Part shown: positions 17,189 through 26,767 of the stretch, in pieces
Layout: each line of letters starts with the position of its first letter
Position numbering within the stretch: position 1 is the stretch's first letter
Assembly: GCF_000142905.1 (NCBI RefSeq)
Contig: NW_013657679.1
Span: forward strand, 397,923-438,107
DNA: 40,185 bases
DNA from: Thecamonas trahens ATCC 50062
Lineage: Eukaryota > Apusozoa > Apusomonadida > Apusomonadidae
Direction of reading: 5' to 3'
Notes under the pieces: model-generated
Told to the model about the DNA's origin: nothing
Database searches by the model: none
The model's input: the letters and a program-made list of their open reading frames with translations, nothing else
Program-made: the position numbers and the translations under genes

Positions 17189-19229
17189 ATGGCCGAATCA
17201 CCGTATCCTGTCCCACAGCATACGCTCCAGCAACCGCTGCTACCACCGGCGCATGGGTCTGGTCTCCCCCCTGCAGGGGCATCGGCACCGCCACCAGCTG
17301 CTGCCGGTGGTTCCCTCGGCGACTTTGCCATTCCCATCTCGCCTTCGTCGGAGAACCTGCTGGACCTGCTGGAGCGGGCGTCGGCCATGGCACAGATGAC
17401 CGCTGCACCTGAGGAGTCAGAGCCCATGTGGTCGTTCTCGCATTCGTACGTGAGAAGGGGAGACACGGTGAGGAGCGGAGGGAGAGGGAGGGAAGGGGGA
17501 GGGGGGCGGGGGGGGGAGGGGGGGAAGGTGTGGTGTCGACGTGGCCGCCGAGTGAGTGGATAGTGACCGACTCTTGGGTGGGCGATGCGGTGGTATGGTG
17601 GGCGATACGGCGGGATAGTGGGGACTGATAGTGGTGGGATGTGCACTGCGTGGGGAAAACAGGGCCGGAGACTCGGATCAGGTCCAGCAGCGGTTCGAGA
17701 AGCAGTTCCTCTCCGAGTTTGCCTCACAGTACTCGGAGGACTGCTCGCACTACGAGCTCACGGATCCGCTGCCGTTTGTCAAGCACGGGATGCAGAATCT
17801 GCTGCAGGATGAGTTTACGCTTTGCTTTGACTCGGATCGGGCGCGGCCGTGGAACTGGAACGTCTACCTGTTTCCGATGTGGCTGCTCGGGCTGGTGGCG
17901 CGTTACCTCATTCTGTTCCCGCTCCGACTGCTTGGTGTGGTGCTGGGCTTTATGGTCTTCCTCACGCTCTTTACCGTGGCAACATGCCTGCCGACGGCGT
18001 CGATGCGCGCAGCCGGGCAGCGTCAGGCTATTCGCTGGCTCTCGTTTGTGTTTATGATGTCGTGGTCGGGAGTGATCATGTTCCACGGCTCGCGGCCGGC
18101 GCGGCGGGCGAACCAGATCTTTGTGGCGAACCACACGTCTGTCATTGACGTGGCGGTCCTGATGCAAGACGCGTACCTATACGCGCTTGTGGGGCAGGCA
18201 CACACCGGGGTCCTTGGCCTCTTGCAGAACTACGTGCTCGGCTGCCTCGGGTGCATCTGGTTCGAGCGTTCGCAGGCAAAGGACCGGGCGGCGGTGGCGG
18301 CCACCATTTCCGAGTACATCCGCGACCCGACGGGCAACCCGCTGCTGCTGTTTCCGGAGGGCGTGTGCGTGAACAACAAGTTTGTGTGCATGTTCAAGAA
18401 GGGTGTGTTCTCGATGGAGGGCGTGGAGATCTGCCCAATTGCAGTGCGGTACAACAAGGCGCTGTCGGACCCGTTCTGGAACTCGCGGGCCGAGTCGTTT
18501 GTTTGGCACCTGCTGCGGCTGATGACGTCGTGGGCGGTGGTGGCGAACGTGACGTACCTGCCGCCGGTCCGGCGCAAGGCCAACGAGACGGCGGTCCAGT
18601 TCGCCAACTCGGTCAAGTCGTCGATTGCGCGTGCGGCCGGGCTCAAGGACACGCCATGGGACGGGTTCCTCAAGTACGTGTCGCCGTCGCCGCGGTTTGC
18701 CGAGCACCAGCGGCAGATCTACACCCGCTCGCTCCTGCTCCGCTTCCGGATCTCGCACGTCAAGCGGGCTGCGTCTGTGGCTAGGATGGCGTCGGGCGAG
18801 TCCTCGCCGGGATCGGGCCGGCTCCCCTCGCCGGACCCGGCTCTCGGTGCGGCGCCCATCTTCCTTGGCTACCAGCGAGTGCCGTCGCCGACGCGGTCGC
18901 CCGGCCCGCCGCAGCGCCGGCGGGTTGGCTCGGAGCCGGATCCGCTCTCGTTCTCGCTCTCGGACGTCTCGGACTTTTCCGACGATGACAACAGCATGAT
19001 GACGTCGGGGCACAGCATGGCGGTGTACGCCACGCCCGAGCTCGAGCCCCGGTACCTCGATCTTGCCTCGCAGTCGGCCTCTGCTGCGCCACTGCCTGTC
19101 GTGGCCATCTCGTCCGAGCTCGCCCACCGCAAGACGAATGTCTCGCCGCCTCGCAAGTCGGCTTCAGGCAAGTCACAGCCGGACAAGCCGCAAGCAAGTG
19201 TGTCTGGTCCTGAGCTGGGGCCAACGTAA
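17189..19229 (+). CDS. Glycerol-3-phosphate acyltransferase, GPAT3/GPAT4 type
   Basis: Exon 1 is 17189-17445 (Kozak-like cccATGG) and ends at GTACGT; the favoured acceptor gives exon 2 from 17663 and 607 residues. An alternative pair (donor after 17448, acceptor before 17680) also keeps frame, so about six residues at the junction are uncertain. A hydrophobic double span (near WLLGLVARYLILFPLRLLG and LGFMVFLTLFTVATCLP) anchors it in the ER. Acyltransferase blocks: NHTSVIDVAVL (the HX4D motif), FERSQAKDR, FPEGVCVNN, FKKGVFSMEG, ICPIAVRYN. ANHTS, MTSWAVV, YLPPV and VQFANSVKSSIARAAGL closely follow animal GPAT4, which makes lysophosphatidic acid from glycerol-3-phosphate and acyl-CoA. A Ser/Pro-rich tail of about 170 residues is extra to the family. 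The intron carries long G-rich runs. Confidence 0.9.
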
Positions 19230-19295
19230 AATCAACTTACTCTGGAAGAGTAGCGCGTTTAGGTGAGGGAGGATCGGCGGCGTGGCGGCCACCAT

Positions 19296-19730
19296 CTACA
19301 GCGATGCAAGGCCGTCGAGCTCGCCCGAGTGAATGAGCGAGGTCCTCTCCGGGTGTGGCGAGTCTTCAGCAGGATGGGAGGCCTGTGCGTCTGCGTCGGA
19401 TTGGACACGAGTCATGATGTCCGAGTGCAGCTTGCGGAGGTTCTGGCGGGCAACGACGAGGTGGTCTTCCTTGGCGCCGACGACCCACTCGGTCTTTCCA
19501 CAACGGAGGCGGAGAAAGAGCAGCTCATCGTCCGGCTCGATGTCGCGGACCATGTTGCGAGCCAGATGCGAGAGGTCGTTCATGGCCTTGGCCACGGCGT
19601 TGGCTGCCCCTGCCGACGGCAGGCCCGAGGCATGCAACGGGAAGCCGTGCTCGTTGACGACCACCACCGCGTCCACCGACGCGTACCCCTCCTCCAGCCT
19701 CTGTAGCGGCGCCTCCACCTCGGCCTGCAT
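19296..19730 (-). CDS. Roadblock/LC7 dynein light chain
   Basis: 144 residues, single exon. The ATG at 19730 gives MQAEVEAPLQRLEEGYASVD, aligning with the MAEVEETLKRL start of animal DYNLRB. The roadblock core follows: VDAVVVVNEHGFPLHASG, then VRDIEPDDELLFLRLR and KEDHLVVARQNL, close to the human VRDIDPQNDLTFLRIR. DYNLRB dimers bind the dynein intermediate chain. The last about 40 residues (Ser/Asp/His-rich) go beyond the usual 96-residue protein. A TATGCAG before the second codon could be a splice acceptor, but no upstream donor with an ATG fits. The convergent acyltransferase stop is 66 bp away. Confidence 0.88.
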   Translation of the reverse strand: MQAEVEAPLQRLEEGYASVDAVVVVNEHGFPLHASGLPSAGAANAVAKAMNDLSHLARNMVRDIEPDDELLFLRLRCGKTEWVVGAKEDHLVVARQNLRKLHSDIMTRVQSDADAQASHPAEDSPHPERTSLIHSGELDGLASL

Positions 19731-19895
19731 ACAAAAGTTGTATGGGTAAGTGTGGTTTGGGGGGGGGGGGGGAGGGGAGGGGGGAGAGGTGGTGAGCGGT
19801 GGTGAGTGGTGGCGGCATTGGTGGCTGTGGTGGTGGTGGTGCCAGGCAGGGTGGCGGGTGGCGGGCAGTGGAGCGGGAAGCAGCGGCTAGAGCAT

Positions 19896-21953
19896 TCACT
19901 GGGAAGGGGAGCTGAGCACGTCCTTGATGTCGTTGAGGGCAGATTCGACGGCGGCGCAGAACGCGGCGGTGTCCTGGCCAAAGGTGGTGACGGAAAAGTG
20001 GGCGGCGTCGGGGGTGATGCCGTAGCCGACGCCAAAGCACTCGGGCGAGACCGGGCCAAAGCCGCCCTTGTCCAGGGCGGGCGAGGCGGGGAGGGTCGAG
20101 GTGGAGACGACGATGGTCGCGAAGCGCTGGTAGACGTCGTCGGCGAAGAGAGGGGTGTCGATACCGGCGGCTTCAGCCATGCGGCGGAGGACAAAGAGGT
20201 GGCGATCGATGCCCTTGCCGGTCTGGGCGTCGCGGGCCAGCGCAGAGTGCTTGGCGACTGCGGCGCGGAAGGCGGCCTCCTTGTCGGCCTTGGTCGCCGC
20301 GGGGTCGTCAAAGGTGGCACACATGGCATCCGACTCGATGGACGCCGACCGAATGGTCTCGGTCCGGCCCTCCTTAAAGTACGCCATGGCGGCGGCCTCG
20401 TACGTCGAGCCGGACTTGCCGTGCATGCGGTAGTACGCGAGCTGGAGAGCCATCTGCAGCGTCGAGTCCGGCGAGAGCTTGTGGCTCTTGATGGCGGTCG
20501 AGCCAAGTGCAGGCACGACAGCAGCCGAGTAGTCGAGGCTCTTGATGACGTCGGAGGCGGCAGTGGCGGCCGAGTCGATGGCAGCGGCCAGCTCGGGCGC
20601 CGAGGTGTCGAACACGAGCTCGGTGATGCTGGCGGTGTCAGCGGCCGGGCGCGGCTCGCTGGCAAGCGAGTCAGCATAGATCTCGTTGCAGAACCGGAGA
20701 ACCGCGAGACCGTCGCCCCAGGTATGCTCAAAGTTGATGGCGGCGTTGGCGGCGGCGTCGACAATGAGAGTGAACGACTTGTCGAACCAGCGGTTCGTGC
20801 CGTCGCCGTGCAGGAAGCTCTTGAGCTGGGCAAACGGGTCAGTGGCCGGTGAGGCCTTGAGCTCGGCGACAGCGTCGTGCATGGAGAGTCCAGTCGCGTC
20901 CATGTGCTCGTTGATGATCTCAAACGGGTCACGCGGCGCCGTGTGCTCGAGGGTGACGTTGAAGAGGGCTGCATCGATGGTGGCAAGCGCAGCGGCGTTG
21001 CCCGGCGCGGCGTTTGCCAGCAGCTCTCGGGTCGTTGCCCACTCGTCACGGTCGACGGAAGTGCAGACGCCGACCGGTGCAGAGCCGGGCGGCGTGCGGT
21101 CGGTGGCGAGAACAGTGCGGATGCTTGCCACCACGTCTTCAAACGGGAGTACGTCGCCGGCGTCGTCCATGATGTCAATCGCGAAGAACCGGTGACCCCA
21201 CTGGACAGACACGTGCTTGGGCTCCGGCGCACCAGGCTTGAGCGCGCAGACAAGCTCGTCTTTGTCCTTGCGCGGCAGGCGGGTCGTTCCAAACAGGTGT
21301 GCGTACTGCGACATGTCGAGCGGGACGAGGCCGCCGCCGAGGGCGAGCTTGGACGCGATGCTGCGCGGCGCAAGGGCGAGCAGTGTCTCGTACACCGGAG
21401 TCTTGCCAATCGCCGCCAACGCCTTCATCCACCATGCCGAGCCGAGCGAAGAGAGCGGGAAGACGTCTGGCTTGAGGTGGCCGTCGCGGAGGGTGCGGTA
21501 GAAGCGCCCAGCCGAGACCATCAGCGACGCCGCGCGCTCTGCTTGATCCAGGCCGCGGGTATCGGGCTTGAGCGTCAGCTGCGGGTTCATGTGAATCATG
21601 AGTCCGGCGCGCGACTCGAGGTACATGTCGAGCCAGTGATCGGCAATGTACGAGCCGTACACGCCCTCGCGCGAGGCCAACAGCTCGGCCTGTAGCTTTG
21701 GCCCGGGCCCGGCGCGGAAAGCCTCGACAGCAGCCCGGGTGGCTTTGAGCTCAGCCGGCGACGCCAGCGGAGTCACCGCCTCCAGATACTTGTCCAAGGT
21801 AGCATCCAGCTCCGGGATGGGGATCTCCGGCAGTGAGTCCTGGAACTTGTACGTGGGGATGCGGGTCTTGTGGAGGTAGCCGTCCGAGGTCAGCCTCCGC
21901 GCGGCGGTGGCCAGTGTGACCGAGAGCGTGGGCGTGGGAATGAGTCTGAGCAT
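19896..21953 (-). CDS. CPT2: Carnitine O-palmitoyltransferase, CPT2-like
   Basis: Single exon of 685 residues (human CPT2 658). The N-terminus (MLRLIPTPTLSVTLATAARR) is basic, Ser/Thr-rich and lacks acids, as expected of a mitochondrial presequence. The catalytic His is H410 in FEHTWGDG, matching the FEHSWGDG block of CPT2. Other family blocks: DSLPEIPIPELDATLDKYL, DHWLDMYLESR, TSVDRDEWA, NRWFDKSFTLIV, QLAYYRMHGKSGSTYEAA and FGPVSPECFGVGYGI. CPT2 transfers long acyl groups from carnitine to CoA on the matrix face, feeding beta-oxidation. CrAT-type enzymes are the alternative, but these blocks and the absence of the CPT1 membrane hairpin favour CPT2. CA, AG and GGT microsatellites lie immediately upstream. 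Confidence 0.93.
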   Translation of the reverse strand: MLRLIPTPTLSVTLATAARRLTSDGYLHKTRIPTYKFQDSLPEIPIPELDATLDKYLEAVTPLASPAELKATRAAVEAFRAGPGPKLQAELLASREGVYGSYIADHWLDMYLESRAGLMIHMNPQLTLKPDTRGLDQAERAASLMVSAGRFYRTLRDGHLKPDVFPLSSLGSAWWMKALAAIGKTPVYETLLALAPRSIASKLALGGGLVPLDMSQYAHLFGTTRLPRKDKDELVCALKPGAPEPKHVSVQWGHRFFAIDIMDDAGDVLPFEDVVASIRTVLATDRTPPGSAPVGVCTSVDRDEWATTRELLANAAPGNAAALATIDAALFNVTLEHTAPRDPFEIINEHMDATGLSMHDAVAELKASPATDPFAQLKSFLHGDGTNRWFDKSFTLIVDAAANAAINFEHTWGDGLAVLRFCNEIYADSLASEPRPAADTASITELVFDTSAPELAAAIDSAATAASDVIKSLDYSAAVVPALGSTAIKSHKLSPDSTLQMALQLAYYRMHGKSGSTYEAAAMAYFKEGRTETIRSASIESDAMCATFDDPAATKADKEAAFRAAVAKHSALARDAQTGKGIDRHLFVLRRMAEAAGIDTPLFADDVYQRFATIVVSTSTLPASPALDKGGFGPVSPECFGVGYGITPDAAHFSVTTFGQDTAAFCAAVESALNDIKDVLSSPSQ

Positions 21954-22384
21954 GACTCTTGGGTGTGTGGTTGTGGGAGGTGGAAGGTGAAAGGGTGTGT
22001 GTGTGTGTGTGTAGAGAGAGAGTGTGTGTGTGTAGAGAGAGAGAGTGTGTGTGAGTGGTGGTGGTGGTGGTGGTGGTGGTGGTGGTGGTGGTGGTGGAGG
22101 TCGTGGGGGGGGGCGCGGCTCGGCAGGCGGGCGGGCGGGCCGACTTGTAGGGGGCGATGGCAGGGATTGGGGCGGTGGAAGGGATGGGAGGCGATGGGAG
22201 GACGGTTTACTTGTGCCGATAGCAGGAAAGAGGGTGAGGAATAGTCATGACAATTGGCGACAATTCGTTATGCTCTGGCGACAGTGGCCTCGTGCCTCGG
22301 CGACAGAGCCGAGGAGCATCACCGGATGCGGGCGTGTTCAGCTGGGCGATGGAGTAAGGGGAGAAGGGGGAGGCTAGCCGCAAG
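21954..22384. other. Intergenic region upstream of CPT2-like gene
   Basis: 431 bp dominated by simple repeats at 21996-22098, then a GC-rich segment with no gene that I can support. The stop codon of the gap-truncated gene follows at 22385. Confidence 0.6.
21996..22098. repeat. Compound microsatellite (TG)n, (AG)n, (GGT)n
   Basis: Runs of TG, then AG, TG, AG, TG and finally about 14 GGT units, all in the 5' flank of the CPT2-like gene. On that gene's coding strand these are CA, CT and ACC tracts. Confidence 0.9.
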
Positions 22385-22509
22385 TCACCGCTGACGGCCA
22401 CCGCCGTGAAGCGGATCGCGGCCGACGAGGCTAAAGCGGTCGGAGAGGACGACTGTGTGGTCCGGAGCGACGACGTAGTGTGTGGCCGGAATCCAGCCCT
22501 CGTCGCCGA
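22385..22509 (-). CDS. C-terminal fragment of an unidentified gene, truncated by the assembly gap
   Basis: The last 40 codons of a reading frame that enters the N gap: DEGWIPATHYVVAPDHTVVL, DRFSLVGRDPLHGG, ending GRQR and TGA. Third positions are strongly G/C with mostly C, as in real genes here, while competing frames are Ser/Arg/Pro-rich shadows. GWIPA followed by VVAPDHTVVLSD suggests a beta-rich fold, but 40 residues do not permit a family call. Confidence 0.4.
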
Positions 22510-23037
22510 NNNNNNNNNNNNNNNNNNNNNNNNNNNNNNNNNNNNNNNNNNNNNNNNNNNNNNNNNNNNNNNNNNNNNNNNNNNNNNNNNNNNNNNNNNN
22601 NNNNNNNNNNNNNNNNNNNNNNNNNNNNNNNNNNNNNNNNNNNNNNNNNNNNNNNNNNNNNNNNNNNNNNNNNNNNNNNNNNNNNNNNNNNNNNNNNNNN
22701 NNNNNNNNNNNNNNNNNNNNNNNNNNNNNNNNNNNNNNNNNNNNNNNNNNNNNNNNNNNNNNNNNNNNNNNNNNNNNNNNNNNNNNNNNNNNNNNNNNNN
22801 NNNNNNNNNNNNNNNNNNNNNNNNNNNNNNNNNNNNNNNNNNNNNNNNNNNNNNNNNNNNNNNNNNNNNNNNNNNNNNNNNNNNNNNNNNNNNNNNNNNN
22901 NNNNNNNNNNNNNNNNNNNNNNNNNNNNNNNNNNNNNNNNNNNNNNNNNNNNNNNNNNNNNNNNNNNNNNNNNNNNNNNNNNNNNNNNNNNNNNNNNNNN
23001 NNNNNNNNNNNNNNNNNNNNNNNNNNNNNNNNNNNNN
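22510..23037. other. Assembly gap (528 N)
   Basis: Unknown sequence. It must hold the rest of the gene ending at 22385 and probably the first exon(s) of the cyclophilin. The gap length may be only an estimate. Confidence 1.
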
Positions 23038-23343
23038 CCCCATCCCTGCTTCCACTACCCTTCCTTCCCCACCCTTGATATGGCCGTCTGTGCACGTCGG
23101 ACTTGCCCTGCGGAAGCATCCTCTCGCCTCCCCTCCCCCCCCCCCCCCTCCCGAGCTCTTCACTTTGCTCCAATAACCCTCCCACTCTGCGCGCCAGCGT
23201 GCGGCGGGCTAAGCAAGCAGTGGACCATTTTTTTGGGCGCGGACCCACGGCGGCGCCCCCCCCCCACACCCACACCCACACCCACTCCGCCCGCCACGCA
23301 AACCATACTCACACCATCGCCTTGCTCCGCTCCGTTTGTCTAG

Positions 23344-23790
23344 CTCCGCTCGGACGTGGTCCCCAAGACCGCTGAGAACTTCCGCTGCCTCTGCACCGGC
23401 GAGAAGGGCACCGGCAAGTCGGGCAAGCCGCTCCACTTCAAGGGCTCCAAGTTCCACCGCGTGATCAACAACTTCATGCTCCAGGGTGGTGACTTTACCC
23501 GCGGCAACGGCACTGGCGGTGAGTCCATCTACGGCTCCAAGTTCAAGGACGAGAACTTCACCCTCAAGCACACCGGCCCGGGTGTCCTCTCGATGGCCAA
23601 CGCTGGCCCGAACACCAACGGCTCGCAGTTCTTCATCTGCACCGTCAAGACCGAGTGGCTCGACGGCAAGCACGTCGTCTTCGGCTCTGTCGTCGAGGGC
23701 ATGGACGTCGTTAAGGCCATCGAGGCTCTTGGCTCGTCGACTGGCGCCACGTCGAAGAACGTCATCATCGCCGACTGCGGCGAGCTCTAA
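23344..23790 (+). CDS. Cyclophilin A-type peptidyl-prolyl isomerase, last exon
   Basis: The exon starts right after a TAG acceptor (23341-23343) that would be an in-frame stop if unspliced. It codes [20 protein letters not shown] to IADCGEL-stop. Catalytic and ligand-binding positions are present: the Arg of [38 protein letters not shown] and the Trp and His of EWLDGKHVV. The insertion [12 protein letters not shown] marks the divergent-loop subgroup common in plants and protists. About 30 N-terminal residues (normally ending FE just before this exon) are missing and presumably lie in or before the gap. The upstream intron sequence (23038-23343) has C-runs and CACACCCA repeats. The product is a cytosolic proline isomerase and folding helper. 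Confidence 0.93.
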   Translation, partial: LRSDVVPKTAENFRCLCTGEKGTGKSGKPLHFKGSKFHRVINNFMLQGGDFTRGNGTGGESIYGSKFKDENFTLKHTGPGVLSMANAGPNTNGSQFFICTVKTEWLDGKHVVFGSVVEGMDVVKAIEALGSSTGATSKNVIIADCGEL

Positions 23791-23871
23791 GCCGTCTGCC
23801 CTCCTGCGTGCATAACAGTCTTTTTTGCCAGCTCTTTACCTTGTCCACACAGCTGTTACAGCCTCGTCTTT

Positions 23872-25623
23872 TCACTCCTTCCCCCTCTCGTCATCCGACG
23901 GGTTGTACATCAGCAAATCGTTGTCGAGCTCATAGTCGGCCTCGTCGTCGTACAGCACAGGGCTGCCATCGCGGCCGCCAAACCCGGTCGCGGCGGCGCC
24001 GCCAAACGAGGTGCGCGCCGCCGGCGACTCGCGGTGAGCCGACGTGCGAAAGGCCGACGACGGGGTCTCAGACGCCGACCGGCGGCGCGACTCACCGCCG
24101 TCAAACGAGCAGTCGGCGGCGCGGATGTCGTCGATGAGTGCCTCGACCTCGTGCATCCGTAGCTCAGACTCGGCATGCATAGCGGCGATGACCTGCGCGT
24201 GCTCGTCGCGGAGGTGCTGCATTTCACTGGCGTGTGCCGCGCGCATGCGCTCGATCTCCTCGTCCTTCCGCCCCAGTTGCTCTTCCACCTCGCGCCGGAT
24301 GGCGGTGAGGTCGACGGTCTCGGGCGCGTCGTGCGGGTCGACGGCCGCCGGCGTCCCGGACTCTCTCACCCGGAGCTTGCTCTCGAGCTCAGCAACCTTG
24401 GCCTCGGCGGCGGCGCCGCGCTCGCGCGACGCCTCGAGCTCCTCGCGCAGTGCGGCGACAGTGGCACGGAGTGACTCGGACTCGTCGCGGGCCGGGACAA
24501 CCGGATGCGCCGCCTGCTCCTGGAGCAGCTCGTTGTGGACCGCAAGCGTGTTGACGCGGTGCAGCAGCCGGGCCGTCTGCTCACGCTCCTGGCTCAGCAG
24601 CGACTCGACATGCTGCTTTTCCAGCGTCACCATGTTGACCTTGTGCAGCAGCGACTGGATGTCGCGCTTTCGCTGCGCGGTCTCGATGACCGAGTGTCGC
24701 CGCGCCTGGTCACGCTCGCGCTGCAGCGCGAGCTTGTACTCGTGCTCGAGCGCTGCTCGCCGCGACTCAGTCTCCTGCCATATTTGCGCGCTGATCGCCG
24801 CATGCTCGAGCTCGCGTCGCTTGGCCCGCTCCTCCATCACCGAGATCTTCATCGTCAGTGTCGAGACCTGGTGCAAGAGCCGTGACACGTCGCGGTGCTC
24901 CATCTTGAGCGACGCCGACCGCGACATCCGCCGCCTGCTGTCGTCCGCCTCGGCCGCCGCCGGACTCTGCTCACTGTTTGACTCGACTTGCAGCAGATCG
25001 AGCGAGAGGCTCGGCTCGAGTGAGAGCGCCGCCGTCGGCGACGCCGCCGTCGGCGACGCTGCCGACGCCGACACCGACGCCGCCGACGCCACCACACTGG
25101 CGTCTCTGCTTGCCCGCCGTCGCTCTCCGGCACTGAGCTCCATACCTGGCCACGGCAGCTCGGCCACTGCGGCCACCGCCGCCGCCGCCGCCGCCGCTGC
25201 CAGCTCGCGGAAGCTCCCAGGCAGAGCAGGCTCGGGCGAGTACGGCGAGGCCGACTCGTCCGAGTACGAGTACACGTTGGAGCACGAGCCGGAGCCAGAG
25301 CCGGAGCCGGAGCCAGAGCCGTCGCCAAACACCACCACCAGCGAAACGTCGTCGCGCCCGGTTGCCCGTCGCAGCCGCCGCACGGGGTCGTGGGCCACAG
25401 CTCGGGTCTGGCGCGAGTGCGCCCGCTGGCCATACGACGCCCGCTGGCCGTGCGACGCCCGCTGGCCGTGCGACGCCCGCTGGCCGTGCGACGCCCGCTG
25501 GCCGTGCGACGCCCGCCGCCGCCGCCGCTGCCGCTGCCCGCTGCTCCTCCGCCTCTCCGCCCGCGTCTGCAACTGTGACGGTGTGTGTGTGTGCGAGTGT
25601 CGGGAGTTTCTGGACCGCGGCAT
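23872..25623 (-). CDS. Coiled-coil protein with repeated LLHxVN motifs
   Basis: 583 residues if the ATG at 25623 (MPRSRNSRHSH) is used. The first 190 residues are low complexity: CA-coded HTHT, five ASHGQR repeats, Gly/Ser repeats and poly-Ala. The next Met (MELSAGERRR, near 25143) is an alternative start that would leave the repeats in the leader. From about residue 235 a coiled coil runs to about 520, with three copies of a motif LLHxV[NS]xxT (LLHQVSTLT, LLHKVNMVT, LLHRVNTLA). A Ser-rich segment and an acidic end (YELDNDLLMYNPSDDE) follow. No named domain is recognised; a cytoskeletal or centrosomal scaffold is plausible. Convergent with cyclophilin, stops 81 bp apart. Confidence 0.7.
   Translation of the reverse strand: MPRSRNSRHSHTHTPSQLQTRAERRRSSGQRQRRRRRASHGQRASHGQRASHGQRASHGQRASYGQRAHSRQTRAVAHDPVRRLRRATGRDDVSLVVVFGDGSGSGSGSGSGSCSNVYSYSDESASPYSPEPALPGSFRELAAAAAAAAVAAVAELPWPGMELSAGERRRASRDASVVASAASVSASAASPTAASPTAALSLEPSLSLDLLQVESNSEQSPAAAEADDSRRRMSRSASLKMEHRDVSRLLHQVSTLTMKISVMEERAKRRELEHAAISAQIWQETESRRAALEHEYKLALQRERDQARRHSVIETAQRKRDIQSLLHKVNMVTLEKQHVESLLSQEREQTARLLHRVNTLAVHNELLQEQAAHPVVPARDESESLRATVAALREELEASRERGAAAEAKVAELESKLRVRESGTPAAVDPHDAPETVDLTAIRREVEEQLGRKDEEIERMRAAHASEMQHLRDEHAQVIAAMHAESELRMHEVEALIDDIRAADCSFDGGESRRRSASETPSSAFRTSAHRESPAARTSFGGAAATGFGGRDGSPVLYDDEADYELDNDLLMYNPSDDERGKE
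25420..25509 (-). repeat. 18-bp minisatellite, five copies (ASHGQR)
   Basis: Unit cgcccgctggccgtgcga on the plus strand; four copies are perfect and the first (25420-25437) has two changes, coding ASYGQR. It is in frame in the coiled-coil protein. Confidence 0.9.
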
Positions 25624-25639
25624 GGTGTCGGGTGCGTGC

Positions 25640-26584
25640 TCAGCCGAGTCGAGTGCCGCCCACGCCCGCCCGGGCGGGAGTAGAGGCTGCGGCCTTGGCC
25701 TCAAACACCAGCGTCGCCTGCGTGACGACAAACTGCATCGGATCGGCTGGCGGGCAGTGAAAGTGAGCCCACTTGAGGCTCGCTGATCCGGCCACGGGCG
25801 CGAGGACTAACCGGTGGGTGACCAGCGCCTGCCAGCCGCGCGGCATGTACTCCGAGTGCTGGGTTGCCGCCTCGTCTGCAGGCGCAAACAACGCCGGCTT
25901 GACCGCCACCACCACCAGCACCCGCGACGCTGCTAGGAGCGCGGCTACCCACCGATGCAGACTCTCGTTGACCCGGGCCGCCCCATCGACGCCCGCCCGC
26001 CCTTGCCAAAAGAACGGCGCAACATCGTCGAGTGCCACAAGCGCCAGCGGAAGCGCGCCCTGCGCTGCTGGCGGCTCGTCGGTCACACCCGTTAGCAGCG
26101 CCGCCAGCGTCAGCTCCAGCTCGCCCGCGCTACGCGGCCGGTAGATGACCAGATGCCCGAGGCAAGCCGCCGCAAACGCCGTCGCCTCGTCAGGAAGCGG
26201 CTCGCGCCCGGCGTCTGCAAGCGCCAGCTCGAAGCGGGCCGCCAGCATCCGCGCCAGCACTCGGGTCTTGAACTTGAGCGACGTGTCGACGACCGCCGCC
26301 CGCTCACCGCGGCCATGCATCGGCACCCCGTCCCAGGCCTCGGGCATGACCACTGCACACAGCATGTTGTACACCAGCTGTGTCTTGCCGCTCCCGGCCT
26401 CGCCGTACACCTCCAACACCGAGCCGCCCACCAGCGGCGCGTCGGCCAGCACCTCGTCCACCGCCTCCAGATGGGTCCACAGCGGCGTTCGCTGCGCCCG
26501 CCGCACAATGTCCAGTAAGCTCTCGTCCGGCCTGCACGAAAAGGCCTTGCAGCAGCTCGCTGCGACACACTCTGCGTCAGCCAT
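25640..26584 (-). CDS. XRCC2: XRCC2-like RecA/RAD51 paralogue
   Basis: 314 residues from the ATG at 26584 (MADAECVAAS). The frame is open much further upstream, but that part crosses the CT-repeat spacer and the PTEN gene on the other strand. Walker A is GEAGSGKT (61-68) after GGSVLEVY; Walker B is LALVALDDVAPFFW. Outside the core, XRCC2-specific similarity is visible: LGHLVIYRP followed by LELTLAALL (human LVYCSSSTHLLLTLYSLE), FFWQGR (human FYWIDR) and RGWQALVTHRL (human KAWQQLVKHRM). XRCC2 acts with RAD51 paralogues in homologous recombination repair. The poorly conserved end fits the family. Its stop is 16 bp before the candidate start of the next same-strand gene; the PTEN start is 183 bp away, divergent. 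Confidence 0.82.
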   Translation of the reverse strand: MADAECVAASCCKAFSCRPDESLLDIVRRAQRTPLWTHLEAVDEVLADAPLVGGSVLEVYGEAGSGKTQLVYNMLCAVVMPEAWDGVPMHGRGERAAVVDTSLKFKTRVLARMLAARFELALADAGREPLPDEATAFAAACLGHLVIYRPRSAGELELTLAALLTGVTDEPPAAQGALPLALVALDDVAPFFWQGRAGVDGAARVNESLHRWVAALLAASRVLVVVAVKPALFAPADEAATQHSEYMPRGWQALVTHRLVLAPVAGSASLKWAHFHCPPADPMQFVVTQATLVFEAKAAASTPARAGVGGTRLG

Positions 26585-26604
26585 ACGCGCGAGACGAGCG
26601 GTGG

Positions 26605-26636
<32 letters not shown>

Positions 26637-26767
26637 GCTCTCTCTCTCCCCCCCCCCCCCTTCCACCGTCCAAAAAAGGTCGTAAAACTTGCGGGCAGGC
26701 ATTCCGTTCCGATCGATCGCACCTGCCACCCACCCACCCACCCACACCCAACGCCCTCACACCCGCC
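26585..26767. promoter_or_regulatory. Shared divergent promoter region XRCC2 / PTEN
   Basis: 182-bp spacer between two ATGs facing away from each other. It carries a CT-dinucleotide tract (about 26605-26648) running into a C-run (about 26649-26661), and CACCCA repeats directly before the PTEN ATG. Promoters of both genes must lie here unless they extend into coding sequence; no TATA box is seen. Confidence 0.55.

Noticed and set aside
22207-23343. Long open frames running across the N gap on both strands
   Set aside because: They exist only because N codons carry no stops; only the ends with coding character are reported.
24044-25786. 580-codon open frame on the plus strand opposite the coiled-coil gene
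   Set aside because: It is Ser/Cys/Arg-rich shadow sequence caused by GC-rich third positions; the minus strand has coherent heptads and the real gene end.
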